Positions 47,795 to 59,448 of a stretch of 64,000 nucleotides of DNA are shown here, in pieces. This DNA is from Isoetes taiwanensis (Eukaryota > Streptophyta > Lycopodiopsida > Isoetales > Isoetaceae): NCBI GenBank assembly GCA_021234155.1, contig JAJEKV010000058.1, positions 9,238,992 to 9,302,991 of the forward strand. Reading direction: 5' to 3'. Under the pieces are notes generated by a model. It made no database searches. It was not told the DNA's origin and saw nothing but the letters and a program-made list of their open reading frames with translations. The number at the start of each line of letters is the position of its first letter. Position 1 is the stretch's first letter. A program made the position numbers and the translations under genes.

Positions 47795-47863
47795 GGAATC
47801 TTTCAAAGATTCCTTTTGAAGTGCGTTTCCAGCAAATAAGTGCGTTTCATTTTAAACTTTGTT
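47795..47863 (-). repeat. Right terminal inverted repeat of B
   Basis: The terminus at 47834-47863 mirrors the left end. The inner AAGTGCGTTT at 47819-47828 is a direct repeat of the copy at 47838-47847, whereas on the left the pair is inverted. The palindrome GGAATCTTTCAAAGATTCC lies at 47795-47813. Confidence 0.85.
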
Positions 47864-47867
47864 CAGA

Positions 47868-50088
47868 GGAAAAGTAGCAGAAAACTTCTCTTTTAAAGGA
47901 GTGGTTTTGGAGCATCTATGTAGGGTTTTTCTCCCGGTTCATGGTTCATGTTCACGACAATCTTGGCTGGTCTTGGAGTTGGTTGTTCTCCAAAACAACA
48001 ACCAACTGTTACAAAACACTAACCTGCATATGTACTTGTGCTTGCCAGCTTTGAATTGCAGGGCAATAATAAATTTGCTATAAGGATAGCATACTTCACG
48101 AATCAATCCCTAAGGTTAAGCCTGATAATTTGAATGCCTTGCAAAACTTATTACCTTTGCCAAAACGTGCATCACAATATTTGAATTGAGAGGATCTTCT
48201 ACCTGTAGATCATGCTGGTCAATTGTCCATCCACAATGGAAGTAGTTACTGCTGAAAATCATATAAACATGCAATTTTAGTTAGAGCTCTGCTTTAACTG
48301 CAGAGGAGTCATGATTAATCAAACAACTGGAAGTTGGAACAGGAAGAAATATTCGTAGAATCAGACCACCATAGAGTTTTCTATTTTCATTGCCCTTTTA
48401 CAGAGAAATGTAAGAAACTATAAACCATTGAGCTTTTAAGATTTGAATCCCATACACAAATACTGATAATTTTTCAAAGTTTAACATCTTCTACAGCAAA
48501 TGGCTTCAACAGTTTGACTGGCATAGCAAACAACACTCATTTCAGCTCTCAAGATACAATAGAACTCATCACCAAGCTATATTTTATAAGTTAAGGCATG
48601 TCAAATTTAAAAAGTTGCCTTAGTTGAACTACATTATCCATGCATTTCACACGTAGTAGCTCATTCATCCCAAATGTAAGGCCATGTGCAAAACGTCTCA
48701 TTCGCTACAAAATTCTCGAATATATCTTAATGTTCTCCATTTGCCATTCGACAAAGCTGATTATATGAATAAGCATAAACCCCGTGATCCAAGCATCTAA
48801 AGGAGGAAAAGAGATAGAAATTTGAAACAATGCACACTTACCAAGTTGTCTCCCGAATTGGTACAATGATCCGCTTCAGAGTATGATTGCCATCTAAAAC
48901 GCATGCGACTTCCACATATTGTATGATTGGTCCTTGAGCCCCTTAACATTGCCCATCGGTTGTGCCCATGCCCTATTGGCAATTCTTGGATGTGGTAAAT
49001 GAGAACATCGATGCTCAAACAAAGGCTCACCCTCCAACACTCCTGCAAAATCCATATAGCGATATTCGCATTACTAAAATGAATGCTATAAGAGCTACTT
49101 CTCAAGAATTTACCGGTTGCATGACTCATAAGATATTTTTCGCCATATTCCCCGATCTGTCACAATCAATATTGAGATAGAATACATTGTGATTTCACCG
49201 CTTTGTCAATTCCATATCCCTACATTTACAACAATCAAGAAAGCTCTTAGATTACAACGCCAGTAGCAAATGTATTTTATCCTAAAACAAACAATACCAC
49301 ATTATATGCAATGTAATAATCGAGGCTACCGAACGCTTGACTTGATCTCAACAAATATGCAGCACATACAGTTGCATATAAGAACGGATTGATACAAGAT
49401 TGATGGCAAGCCATATGGGTTTAAGAAGAATAGCCTAGAAACTTAGCAAAGATGACCATCCGTCTCACCATGACCATCCGGCAAGATTACCTTAAGCACA
49501 CAAATCTAACTCGTGGTGTCTCATATAGCTCACCATTTATTGCTGAAGGATTTGATGTTTGACCGTGGAGCAAGCGATCCAAGCCCTAAAAAGAAAATAT
49601 ACAATAATGAAGGAGCTCACATCATTTGTTGAAGAGGATTGTTCCTTTGAAGACTACAAAACGCCCACTGCTTTATAATAAGAAGTGACGGCCATAGCCA
49701 TAACGCAGCTCTCTAACCCGACATGACCGATAACAACCGGCAAAGATTAGGATTTGGAGTAAGCCCAAAACCAATGGACTTTTTCACAGAGAAAAATTAT
49801 AGCAGACCAAGAGCGTGAGCACCTTCGTAGATCGCCATGGACACATTGCAAAAACGGAAGAGGAAGAGATAAAATTTTGGGAGCACCTCAAAGCCCGCTG
49901 CTCTGCCATAAAGAAACCCTAGAAAGGTAAGTTTGGAAGAAATAAGCCTAATGGTAAAAACAAAGTCGAGCCAAAAAAAAAAAAAAGACAAAAATTTGGA
50001 CCCTTCGATATAGCCAGGTCATTTGTGGCCCTAGGATCTAGGGCTGGATCCAAATCCAGGAATTACAGCAAAACATTATAATATAGGA
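47868..50088. other. Helitron 5' part, no gene
   Basis: This is non-coding, A/T-rich sequence with only short open frames. A 9-nt poly-A-like run lies near 49975. No Rep/helicase remnant and no recognisable captured gene were found. Confidence 0.5.
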
Positions 50089-51282
50089 TTTCTCCATCCA
50101 TGACACAGCAGCAAGGGCATGCATGGTTACAACTCTTCTTGGTCCACAATGATCATCGATTGCTGGATTTTTGTCCAGTCTTTTGTGTATTCTAGACATT
50201 CTGGTGGACCCTAAACGGTGGACAACCATAAAGCATTTCTGGCAAACTTCTTGACGGTTAATGTAGTGCAAGAAGGTGTTGCGGTCTGGTCTTACATGAT
50301 AAGCTAAGTAGGCATTCTGGTCTGCCAATGTCATGGAACTGTAGTTGTCTCTAACTGCTCGTAATTTAGCCATATTAAATCTGTTGATGCAACCCAATGA
50401 GCAGCATTTAGTTCTCAAAAGTCTCCTCATTTTGTGTTCATCCATAAGATTTCTTCTTCTTGCAGAGGAGCACGCCCTCAAACCAAAATCCACCTTGAAT
50501 TTCTTTGAAGATTGGCTTGAGAACATGTAATCTCTTTGTTCCTCGTTGGTGTCTTCATCTTCTGATGAAACTTCTACTCTGGGGGTGACTTCCTCCTGTC
50601 CCCGTGGTGTGCTTGTAGAGGAAAACAGACCACGTGAAGTTGTTCCCGGAATAGGCGGGGGTACAGTGTTAAAGGATGGTGATGGCCCATAAGAGGTTGT
50701 GGCATCAGCTGTTCTTGTACCATCTTGAAAAGGAGTTCTTGCAAACATCTCCTTTAGAGCGGACTGGAATTCTGCAAATCCATGTGTCACAACCGTTGTT
50801 GTGTGAAGAGGAGTGCATGCTGGAGCGTCGTCCTCATTTGTAGTGAAGTCCTGGTGAGAGAAATTGTAGTGAATCTCACAGTCTTCTGTGTTTTCTGTGT
50901 TCCTTGTATGTTTGCACGAAGGGGGCGAAACTACAAAAGGGGGGGGTAGCTTGTTCTTGAGCACCCTTTGTTGTGGAGCTTCTGTAGGTCCCGGGGATGG
51001 AACAAAGGGTGGTGGCAACCTGCTCCGAACTGGTGGTGATTCTTTGGAAGGAGATGCCAGTGTGCTGTCTACAGGACTTGGTGACGGTTGGAAGGGTGGT
51101 GGAAGTCTGTTATGTGCTGGACTCGGTGTGTCTTCGAGAAGCAACAACGATGAAGCAGAGGTAGGAGTCGGAGAATGCCGGTCTTCACTAGAAATGACGT
51201 TGTTCCCAAGCGTGTCCTCAGAACCAGACGAGCTTGAGACAACAAAAGGTGGTGGAAGCTTGTTCACGAAGCGGTTCGTCAT
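50089..51282 (-). pseudogene. Element C transposase, N-terminal part
   Basis: The open frame is uninterrupted for about 400 codons. From MTNRFVNKLPPPFVV it has five or more LPPPF repeats separated by Ser/Thr-rich linkers (residues about 8-125). It continues through FAEFQSALKEMFARTPFQDG and an acidic EVSSEDEDTNEEQ stretch. A folded part follows, with RRLLRTKCCSLGCINRFN, LADQNAYLAYHV, QEVCQKCFMVVHRLG, HKRLDKNPAIDDHCGPRRVV and AVSWMEK. The Cys pairs may bind zinc. After WMEK the frame runs into the Helitron end at 50088, and the protein resumes at 37874. This is the best preserved N-terminal half in the window. The start is 11 nt after a TTTGCAG acceptor-like site. Confidence 0.82.
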
Positions 51283-51439
51283 CTTGACAACTGCAAAATA
51301 GTAAAGAGATTTGAGAAACTTTCTGTAATGCAGAGCTTTTCTTATTCCCGAATACACGCCCACGTAGTACAAGTAGAAGTTCCAAAGACTAATCAAGTGA
51401 AAGTCAAAATAAAAGCTATTCGAATACACAAGAGTAGGA

Positions 51440-51775
51440 TAGTAAAGTCAACGTATTCCGGATCACATAGAAAAAGAGCAAGACGAAAATGATACCTTTA
51501 AAAGGAAATTTCGGCGCCTTCAGTTGCGTATTCCAGTCTCTGAGCTCAAGTCGCCAGCCAGCCGATTATTATTATTATATTGAGATCAGATTCGATTCAC
51601 ATAGAGAAACCATGGACAGTCGTTGAGAAAGTACAACGTACAATCATTTGCATGTCCGTTTCTTATTCCGAATACACTTTTGCCTCCACTTTCGAAGAAA
51701 GTGTATTCCTAATACACTTTCACCTCCACTTTCGGGCTTAAAAAGTATATTCCTAATACACTTTCGTGTTTTTAG
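51440..51775. repeat. Element C palindrome cluster, intron 1 and upstream
   Basis: Degenerate copies of the (GTG)TATTCCGGAATA(CAC) palindrome lie near 51453, 51668, 51705 and 51752. Most have lost one or two central bases (TTCCGAATAC, TTCCTAATAC). The conserved 8-nt first exon ATGGACAG at 51612-51619 lies among them. Confidence 0.75.
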
Positions 51776-54700
51776 GTTTTAGGGGTTACTTTTCCTTGCG
51801 TTTTTAGTTAATTTAGGCGTTCTTGCTGCATTTTTTAGCTTGTTTAGGCCACTTTTTGTCAAGATTGCAATTTTTTTTGGCATTTTTGTCCTCTTTTTTG
51901 CCCTCTTTTTTTTTCCCTTTTGTAAGCCATTTTGTATTCGAATAGTTCTTTTGCCAATCGCTTTTTTCTAACAAGGTTGTGTTTACACACAATTTGCACA
52001 GACATGACGGCAGCAAGAAACAACAGAAGAAGCCCCTTAAAATCTCACAGAAACCGCACCCACAGAGAAGGGTTGAGGAGTCAGATGCGCCTGCTATCTA
52101 CGAAAACTTCCAAACTCAATGGTTTTTTACAAGGGGTACTGAAAGTACAAAGACCCCGACTTTTCTACATGTCCGCCGGAGCCCCGGAACCAAAAGGTAA
52201 TGATGATGGGAATTTGTCTCGCATGGGCACCATCCCCGTCCCTCGGAGTGAGGTAGTCAAGGCATTCGGGTGGGAGGGAGATTGTCTTTTCAGACATCTC
52301 AAGGATTTATTCATGTTGATGAATCCTACCTTAGAGTTGTGAAGGTAAATCCACATCCTCTTTATAAGTATGTTTCTCACTACCTGAACAAGAGGTCGCT
52401 CTCTGCCATCATTAATTACGTTCGAAGCACAACGAGCGAGGACTTCCCCTACAAATGAGTCAACAAGGGGAAGAGGAAGATCGAGGGAATTTATCGGGGA
52501 GTCCATCACGGTCCGCGAGCCCATCCGTGAGTTCATCAGTTCGAAGAGCAGCCACCTCCACCACCAAAGAAAGAAGTAGAGGCAAACCGTGAGGCGCTAA
52601 AGAGCCTAAGAAAAGAAAACGGCTATCATTGAAACGTAAGATGCTCCCGAGGATGCACACAAGAAGAAGAAGGGGAAAGGCAAAGCACCTGGCGCTTGCC
52701 ATCAAAGAAAAAAAAAGTTGATAAAACAAAGAGAAAAATGGAAGAGATAAACCCGCACAAATTTGTGCAAGGTGTCATTTATTTGCCTTGGTCATAGCCA
52801 TGAAGCTTCCTCCAAAAATGAAGCTGGAGAACGACCCACCGCAGTTCGAAAAGATATATGCAGACCATCTAAGGAACCTCAAGGGACGTAATCCGAAGCA
52901 ATCCCAATGCACATGTAGCTCCAATTGTTGTTCTTGTTGATAGAGAGTGATGCACAACTCCCCGCAGAGTACGATAGAGAAAAATGCGGACACATATACG
53001 CATTATGTTTTGGGTGGGAACCACGACTTTAAGGCAAGGAGGCAATTATACAAGGAAAAAAAAATCCTAGGTACTTTGTCCGTTCTCTGTCTTTTGCTCT
53101 TCGTGGTTTGACCGACGAGGGAAGCCAAAATCGTTAAACACTCACAACGCCGACAACAGTACAAGTTAAAAATGAGCTTTGTCGACAAAATCAGATTCAT
53201 GCACGTAGAATATGTTATCTTCAAGGAAAAGTATGGAGAGGATCTCAAAAAAGCCACGCAGATTCTCCCTTGAACTTAAAGAAGCTTGTGCCATTGAGTG
53301 TTGCCTTAAATACGACGCCGAGGCTTAACAAACGGGCATCACTCATTGGTCATGACAATTGGTTTCAGCTAGCGTTCAGGGATGGCCGGGTAAGGTTACA
53401 AGCGTATTCCGAATAAGATTTAGGTGTGCAACTAGCTTCTAAGTTTTTAATTTGTTTGCGGACCGGGAGCTTGAACGAAATATTTAATATGTTTGAGCGC
53501 GGTGAGCTAAAAAGTAAGGGAAAGGTGTCGGAGAAGAAGAAAGGCAGCGACGTCCCAAAGAAAGAAATGACCATCACCGTCGAGGGGAGATGCGGGGTTC
53601 ACCGATACTGAGAATTACTAGAACAAACCGCAAAAGGTGGTGGACAAGGAGTTCACACTCGAAGAAATGTCGAAGGAGTTGCACAAGTAAGCATACAATC
53701 ATTGCTGCCTTTTCACTTGTAGAATTCACTTGCAATCTAGTGCTCCTGGAAATGCTTTCTCACCCTCGAGGGAACGAAAGTGTATTCCAGAATACACGTT
53801 CTCTCTTCTTGTAGTGTAAAAGTGTATTCCAGAATACACTTTACTCCTTTGAGTCAAAAAAAAACGTGATTCGAATACACACTCTAACTTGTTGCGTTGT
53901 AGAAGTGTATTCCAGAATACACTTTCGCTTCTTCTTTGCAGTTAAAGTGTATTCTGGAATACACTTCTGCAACAAGAAAAATATTGATTACAGCGCTTGT
54001 ATTCTAGAATAACTTTAGGTGGCAGGAAGATAGTTTACTTCGCTGCGTTTTCTCTTTTCAACCGCTAAAAAAGGTTGTGTTTTTCTTTCTACCAAAAAAA
54101 TGTTATCACCGCCGGACATGTTCGATGGAGCAACTCAACGTGGAGACGGGGGAGGTGCAAGGAGCTTTATCCCATAGCTACATCCGACGGCGTGCGTATG
54201 CTTCAAGACGCACCAAATTTTGAAGGATGGGTATGCCGGACTAAACACGCCATACTTTTACTTGTCTCTGCCTCAATCTCCCTTCGCTTGCGAACAAGAA
54301 GAAAAATAAGGACCTCGCCGAATGTTTCATGCACCTCGTCCGACCGCACGAGAAGAAAGAACACCGGGCGAGAGGAGAACTCTAGATGTGGAGCCTTCGA
54401 TTATGAAAAGTTTAATTTATTTGACCAAAATAATTTGTTTTCCATCATTCACGGGACCGCACTAATTTGGTTGGGACAAGAAAGCCACAAGATTTCACAA
54501 TCGGTGATTGGACCTTCCTTATGGCTTTAAACTAAAGGGCGGTGGATTCTGACGACCAGCCTTTTAAATTTTCAGAGTTTAACGCTTTCGTCGACGGCAT
54601 CAAACAAGTCACAACGGCCAAGCACTGGCGTCTTGTCGTGTTTCACTCGAGCATGCAATCTGGCCTTGTGGAGTCCACGTTTAAAACTCACTTCGGATCC

Positions 54701-55540
54701 CCAGTGCAAGCTAGTTATGAGAATTTGGTTTGGTGAGTACTTTATTCTGGAATACGTTGGGCTTGTTTCTTCTTTTTGTTTTAGTTTTCTATTCCAGAAT
54801 ATAATTGCCTTTGACTTGTTCTCTTTGTTTGTTTCTTGTTCTGTTTTCGTTAGTGACACCACTCTAATTTCTACAGGTACAAAACAAATATAAACTACCA
54901 TGGCGGCGGGCCGAGATTGCTGAGTAAGGTTGAATACCTCCATGTTGCTTACTGGAGTTTCGATGGAAAACGCACCATGGAGCATTTTAACACAGCAGCA
55001 TGCCAGAATTTTTCTAATGTGTTGGAATTTCCAGCTGTGCTTCAAAAGCTACAGGACCCTAGTGCACAAGGTAGAATTGTTAATCACTACCGTAAGCCTC
55101 AAAGAATCAACCATCTCCTAGACATGTTTTCACGTCCGTGAGATTGGGTGCTTGATGCCTTCTGCGCTCGGTACAACAATAGCTTGTGCACTTAGGAAGG
55201 GCCGGAATTGTGTAGCAGTGGACATTGATAAAGAAGCTGTGCAATTCATCAAGATGAGACTGGCAGCCTTGCCTACCCTACCAGATGAGCACCAAGAGTT
55301 AGGGGCCAAATCCTCATCCGATTTTTTGCCAAGTCGACCTCTTCGAGATCGACCTCCATTCACTAGCTCTTTAGAGGATGAAGCTACTTTTGCGAGCTGA
55401 AAGAAGTGGCACTAGCTACCATTCCTGAAGACACTGCAAAAGTAGACAAGGGTAAGGCACAAGAAAAGGATCAGACTGTAGAATCTGGCACAGCAGAATC
55501 AAGCAAAAAGCATGATGAAGACTTCGATTTGGACCTTTAG
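51612..55540 (+). pseudogene. Element C ParB-domain DNA methyltransferase
   Basis: Exon 1 ATGGACAG (51612-51619) joins in frame with an exon at 52002 to give MDRHDGSKKQQKKPLK, followed by APAIYENFQTQW, a conserved N-terminal segment. A ParB-like part with YVLGGNHDFKARRQLYKE follows at about 53010-53060, and MSFVDKIRFMH at about 53172-53205. The region at 53470-53690 has FERGELKSKGK and the DKEFTLEEMSKELHK-like end. The methyltransferase follows: DLPYGFKLK near 54512-54538, DDQPFKFSEFNAFVDGIKQ, an exon from 54877 with NVLEFPAVLQKLQDPSAQGR, and LGTTIACALRKGRNCVAVDI at about 55166-55225. The stop is at 55540 after an acidic DEDFDLDL tail. At least six frame changes are present, most of them between 52100 and 54600. 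It is likely a nuclear DNA-modifying enzyme when intact. Confidence 0.75.
53772..54012. repeat. Element C intron palindrome array
   Basis: Copies of GTGTATTCCAGAATACAC and GTGTATTCTGGAATACAC lie at about 53778, 53822, 53908 and 53946, with eroded copies near 53868 and 53998. They share a GTGTATTC...GAATACAC frame, with one mismatch in the centre. The array is in the same intron as D array 56627-56848. Two more occur at 54741-54755 and 54787-54800 in the next intron. Confidence 0.88.
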
Positions 55541-55840
55541 TCTGTCTTTTCCAAAAAACATTAATACTGACCACCATGTGATGTTACAAATTGTATCATT
55601 GAAACACTCTTCATTATATAATAATTATTTTATTCACTACATTCTGGTGTTTTCAAGATAGTACTTTTTGAGAATACAAAAGCATGTCTAAATTCTTCCC
55701 TTTTCAAGTGTTGGTTTTGGCAAATTCCAAGTTATTTTACACTAGGGGGCCAAAAAAGAGGTAAAAAAAAATTAAGCCTATTGGAATTCCCAATTAGAAG
55801 GAAAAAAATGTCATTTTCTAGATCAGGCTGTTTTTTTCAA
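55541..55840. other. Element C 3' non-coding end
   Basis: A/T-rich sequence lies between the methyltransferase stop and the terminal hairpin, with no gene. Confidence 0.5.
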
Positions 55841-55844
55841 GGGA

Positions 55845-55895
55845 ATCTTTGAAACGGGAGTGCTGCAACACTCCCGTTTAATTTGCAATCGTGTT
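55845..55895 (-). repeat. Right terminus of C with hairpin
   Basis: This is an inverted copy of the D/E left terminus. AAACGGGAGTG (55852-55862) pairs with CACTCCCGTTT (55869-55879), followed by AATTTGCAATCGTGTT ending at 55895. Confidence 0.9.
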
Positions 55896-56520
55896 TTGGC
55901 CGTTGAGATTTGCTTGATTCCTTCAATGAAAGCATTAAACTCTGAAAATTTAAAGGGCTGGTCGTCGTATCTGCTGTCTTTAAGCTTAAACCCGTAGGGA
56001 AGATCAGCAATAACCAAAGTAAAGTCCTGTGGCTTAACCGTTCCGACAAGGTTCGTGCAATCACCATGACTGATTGAATATAAATTGTTTTGATCAAACA
56101 TGCAGAATCTCTCGTAGTCGGATGGTTCTGGCTCAACAGTTCTTCTTTCAGCTAACGACCTCTCTTCCCGTGCTGTTCTAACCAAATTCATAAAGCCCTC
56201 GGGCAGGTCTTTATTTTTCTTTTTGCTCTAAAGAAAAACAAAACAACAACTGTCAAGAGATCGTTTGTGCAGAGAAAAGGAATTTTGAGAGTACTCACCC
56301 AGCCCTCAAAATTTGGTGCATATTGCACAATGCGCTCGTCGGATGTGGCAATTGGGTAGAGTTCCTTGCACCTTTCCCATGTTTCGACGTTTAGCTGCTC
56401 CATCAAACATGTTTGACATGTTATGACGTTCTTTTGGCTGCAAGACGTTAAGGAAACAATGAGATTAAACGTAAGAATCAAGGCAAAGTAAACGGAAAAC
56501 AAATAAAAGTCAAGCTATTT

Positions 56521-56848
56521 GTATTCTGGAATACAAACTGGTTAACTGGTGATGCTACCTCGAAACGATATGCAGAAAATAGTTCTGCTACAGTACAAAC
56601 ACTGCTTGTCTCTAGAAAAGCAATGTGTATTCCGGAATACAGATTGCTTCTCTAAAGGAATGCATGCGTATTCCGGAATACACATTGCCTTTCTTTCAGA
56701 GGAGCAATGTGTATTCCGGAATACACATGCCTTTCTTTAGAAGAGCAATGTGTATTCCGGAATACACATTGCTTTTCTAGAGACAAGCAATGTGTATTCC
56801 GGAATACACATTGCCCGTGTGAAGGAAGGCATGTGTATTCTGGAATAC
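56521..56848. repeat. Element D intron palindrome array (7 units)
   Basis: GTATTCCGGAATAC cores start at 56521, 56627, 56668, 56711, 56752, 56794 and 56835. After the first, spacings are 41, 43, 41, 42 and 41 bp. Several copies extend to GCAATGTGTATTCCGGAATA... and are perfect palindromes of 24 bp or more. The array is in an intron of the ParB-methyltransferase gene, before the SQKNVITC exon. Confidence 0.95.
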
Positions 56849-58503
56849 ACTTTGTACGCCCATGTTTTTGGGAATCTAACATGCAAAGAGTTAAGTTTGT
56901 GTCAGAGAACTTACTTGTGCAATTCCTTTGACATTTCTTCTAGGCTAAACTCCTTATCAACAACTTTTTGGAGAAGCTGCTCCAGAAGCTCCGTGTCGGA
57001 GAAGCCCTGCATTTCCCTCCAGACGGTAATGGTCATTTCTTTTTTGGGCACGTCCGAGGTTTTTTTCTTGGCTGTCTTCTTGCCCTTGCTCTTTAACTCC
57101 CCTCGCTCGAACATTGTGAATATCTGGTCCTGGAGTTCCCAAATCTGTTCAAGCAGATTTCACGTCAAATAGTTGGTTTGCTATTCTGGAATACATTTTG
57201 TGCTTACCTTGCCATCTCTAAAAGCTAACTGGAACCAGTTGTCGTGGCCAATGAGAGACTGCCTTTATTTCAGGCAGCATTCAATGGCACACGCCTCCTT
57301 AAGCTCCAAGGAAAACGCTGGCTTCTTAAGGTCCTCACCGTACTTTTCCTTGAAAATTACATACTCCCTGTGCATAAACCGGATCTTGTCGACAAAGCTC
57401 ATCTTTAGTTTGTACTCGTTGTCAGCATTGTGGGTGTTGGCAACGATTTTTGCTTCTTCATCTGTAAGACCACAGTAGACAGCGCAGAGGACGGAGAGGT
57501 ACCTCGGGTTCTTCTTTTCTTTGTAAAGTTGCCTTCTTGCCTTGAAGCTATGATTCCCTCCCAAGACGTAGTGAGTGTAGGTGTCGGCGTTTTCTCGGCC
57601 ATACTCACGGGGTTGTGCAATCGCCTCCCCGCCAACAAGGACAACTATTGGGGCCACATGAGCATTTGATTGCTCCTTATTCTGTCTTTCGTGTTCCTCA
57701 AGTGATCGGCATAAATTTTGCGAACTGAAGTGGCCTTTCACCAGCTTCATTTTTCTGAGGAAGCTTCATTAAAGTGATCGGCAAATAAACACCTTTGCAC
57801 AAACTTGTGCAGGTTAATCTCTTCCATTTTTTCAGATGTTTTATCAACTTTTTTTTCCTTAATAGCAACACCAGGTGCTTTACCCTTCCCCTTCTTCTTC
57901 TTAGGTTCCTCGGGGACTACTGTGATTTCAAGCTGCTGTGTTTTCCGCTTCTTTGGTTCTTTAGCAGCTATGGTCTCTCTTGGCTTGCTAAGTTTCTTTG
58001 GCCGCGCAGGGGGTTCTTCCTCCTCTTCTTCCTCAAAAACTTTATCTGATGACCTCTCTGAAGAACTAGCAAAACTAGCAGAAGGTGGTGATTGTGATCT
58101 TTCTTTATCTGATTGCTCGGACTCACTGACAGTAAAGTCCTCGCTTGTGCTGGAACAAACCTGCCTAATACATGAACACAGGCTTCTTTTTGTCCGGTAG
58201 TGTGAAAAGAATTTGTACAGTGCCGGTGGTTGCACACTGACAATTTTAAAGAATGCAATGTCCACAACAATGAAGCCTTGGGAGGTCTTGAAGGATAGCC
58301 TCCCCGTTTGACCTCCTTGTCCGGCAACCTCGGAGACATCTTTTATTGTCCCAAGGTTAACAAACATGGAGTCGGCGTACCTTTTGTTACCAGCACTTTT
58401 ACAGAAGTACAAAAACGTCAGTGTGCTGTATTTTCCATCTGCACCCCTGGTCACGTACCATTGCGTTTGAAAGTTCTCATAAATAGCGGGCACATCTGTG
58501 TCA

Positions 58504-59104
58504 AGGAATAAATTACTAATCCCATATTTCTTATTAGCCAGAATGACTTTAGCTAAACTTGCTCGATATTAATCCAAAACTTTCTGTGGTTTAGCTAAAC
58601 TCTACACATTTTTCCTCTCATACTTTCTAGCGTTTAGCTAAACTAACCCAAACATCATCCCAAAATATTCTATGTTGTGGCCAACGGAAAATATTAAGCC
58701 AAATTACGATACTTTTTTTCAATTGTTTCCACTTATTTTAGTCATTTTCTTTGTGAAAACATTCTAAAATAATGTTAACTAGCAAAGTCTAGGACTCAAA
58801 TTAATTCATAATGCTGAAAATTAAACTATTAATCATATATTTCTTATAAACTAGAATGATGTTAGCTAAACTAGCCCGAAATTCACTCTAAAGTTTCTAT
58901 GGTTTGGCTAAACAATACAAAATTTCACTCTCTTACATTCTAGCCTTTGGCTAAAGAGCTCCAGGGTTGGTGCAGTCCCAGAAAAAGTTAAGCTAAAATT
59001 ATTATTTTTTTCCCAATATTTTCCATTTACTTTAGCCAATTTTTTTTGAAAATGTGCTAGAAAATCGCCAAATAGCTAAGTTTAGCCCTTAAATTATTCC
59101 ATGA
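58504..59104. mobile_element. 601-bp insertion with 9-bp target duplication in a coding exon
   Basis: TCTGTGTCA at 58495-58503 is repeated at 59105-59113, and removing one copy plus the insert restores the reading frame ...HTADTDVPAIYENF. The ends share a short GGAATAA inverted word. The interior is A/T-rich and contains two diverged copies of a roughly 315-bp unit with TTAGCTAAAC repeats. A 9-bp duplication suggests a small Mutator-like element, but the inverted ends are weak. Confidence 0.75.
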
Positions 59105-59448
59105 TCTGTGTCAGCGGTGTGCTTCTGAGGGTGTGGACGCTTGGGCTTCTGTAATTTCTTTGATGCTTTCTTGCTTCCTTCTTCCCTGCCACTGAAACGT
59201 TTAAAACAACCATGTTAAGACAGAAATTCAAAAGAAATTTGTATTCCAGAATAATATTTGCTAATCTTATGCCCTAAAGGCCAGAAAAAGACAAGAAAAC
59301 AAGCTAAAATGTTGTCAGTCTAAGTCAATTTCTTGTGCCTAAATTGGACTTAAAAGAGTAATTTTCAACTTAAAAAGTTGTCTGTTGCAGCTAAAAAGTG
59401 TGTGATTTTAGTAAAAAAAGCAAGCGTTCTCAAAACTACAAGCAAAAT

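Larger units (their letters stand above)
38989..47863 (+). mobile_element. Element B: complete 8.9-kb ParB-methyltransferase DNA transposon
   Basis: The inverted termini at 38989-39018 and 47834-47863 include 24 identical base pairs beginning GTTTAAAATGAAACGCAC, plus an outer AACAA(G/A). CAGA at 38985-38988 and 47864-47867 fits a 4-bp target duplication. The interior carries a ParB-methyltransferase gene on minus (43963 to about 39470) and a transposase-like gene on plus (about 44324-47460). It has palindrome arrays of GGTATAAATTTATACC in introns and in the shared upstream region. It is 8875 bp and is the innermost, hence youngest, layer of the nest, yet its genes also contain frame breaks. 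It can serve as the type copy because both ends and both genes are present. Confidence 0.88.
37875..50088 (-). mobile_element. Non-autonomous Helitron inside the element C transposase gene
   Basis: Read on the minus strand, the insertion starts TCCTATATTATAATG (from 50088). It ends with the hairpin GCCCAGCAACGCTGGGC, a short A/C-rich spacer and CTAG (at 37875). The flanking gene sequence reads GAGAAA then TATTTTAG and is continuous in element D at about 61352-61365. Insertion was therefore between A and T with no target duplication. TC start, 3' hairpin, CTAG end and A/T target are the Helitron hallmarks. Removing element B leaves 3335 bp, with no Rep or helicase gene visible, so it is non-autonomous. 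Confidence 0.9.
35482..55895 (-). mobile_element. Element C: ParB-methyltransferase DNA transposon with TTGG duplication
   Basis: The left terminus AACAAGATTGCGTATTAAAC (35482) and the inverted right terminus (AACACGATTGCAAATTAAAC, read from 55895) match at 22 of 25 positions. The flanks carry TTGG at 35478-35481 and 55896-55899, which I read as a 4-bp target duplication inside the methyltransferase gene of D. Without the Helitron (37875-50088) element C is 8200 bp. It is in the opposite orientation to B and D, with the transposase on minus and the ParB-methyltransferase on plus. It is the third layer from the centre of the nest. Confidence 0.88.

Noticed and set aside
37875-50088. The interruption of the C transposase gene as a long intron
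   Set aside because: It begins TC and ends CTAG with a 3' hairpin, not GT-AG, and element D lacks it at the identical codon.
38989-55895. Elements B-E as piggyBac (also a 4-bp duplication)
   Set aside because: The duplications TTGG and CAGA are not TTAA, and the transposase-like protein shows none of the piggyBac motifs.
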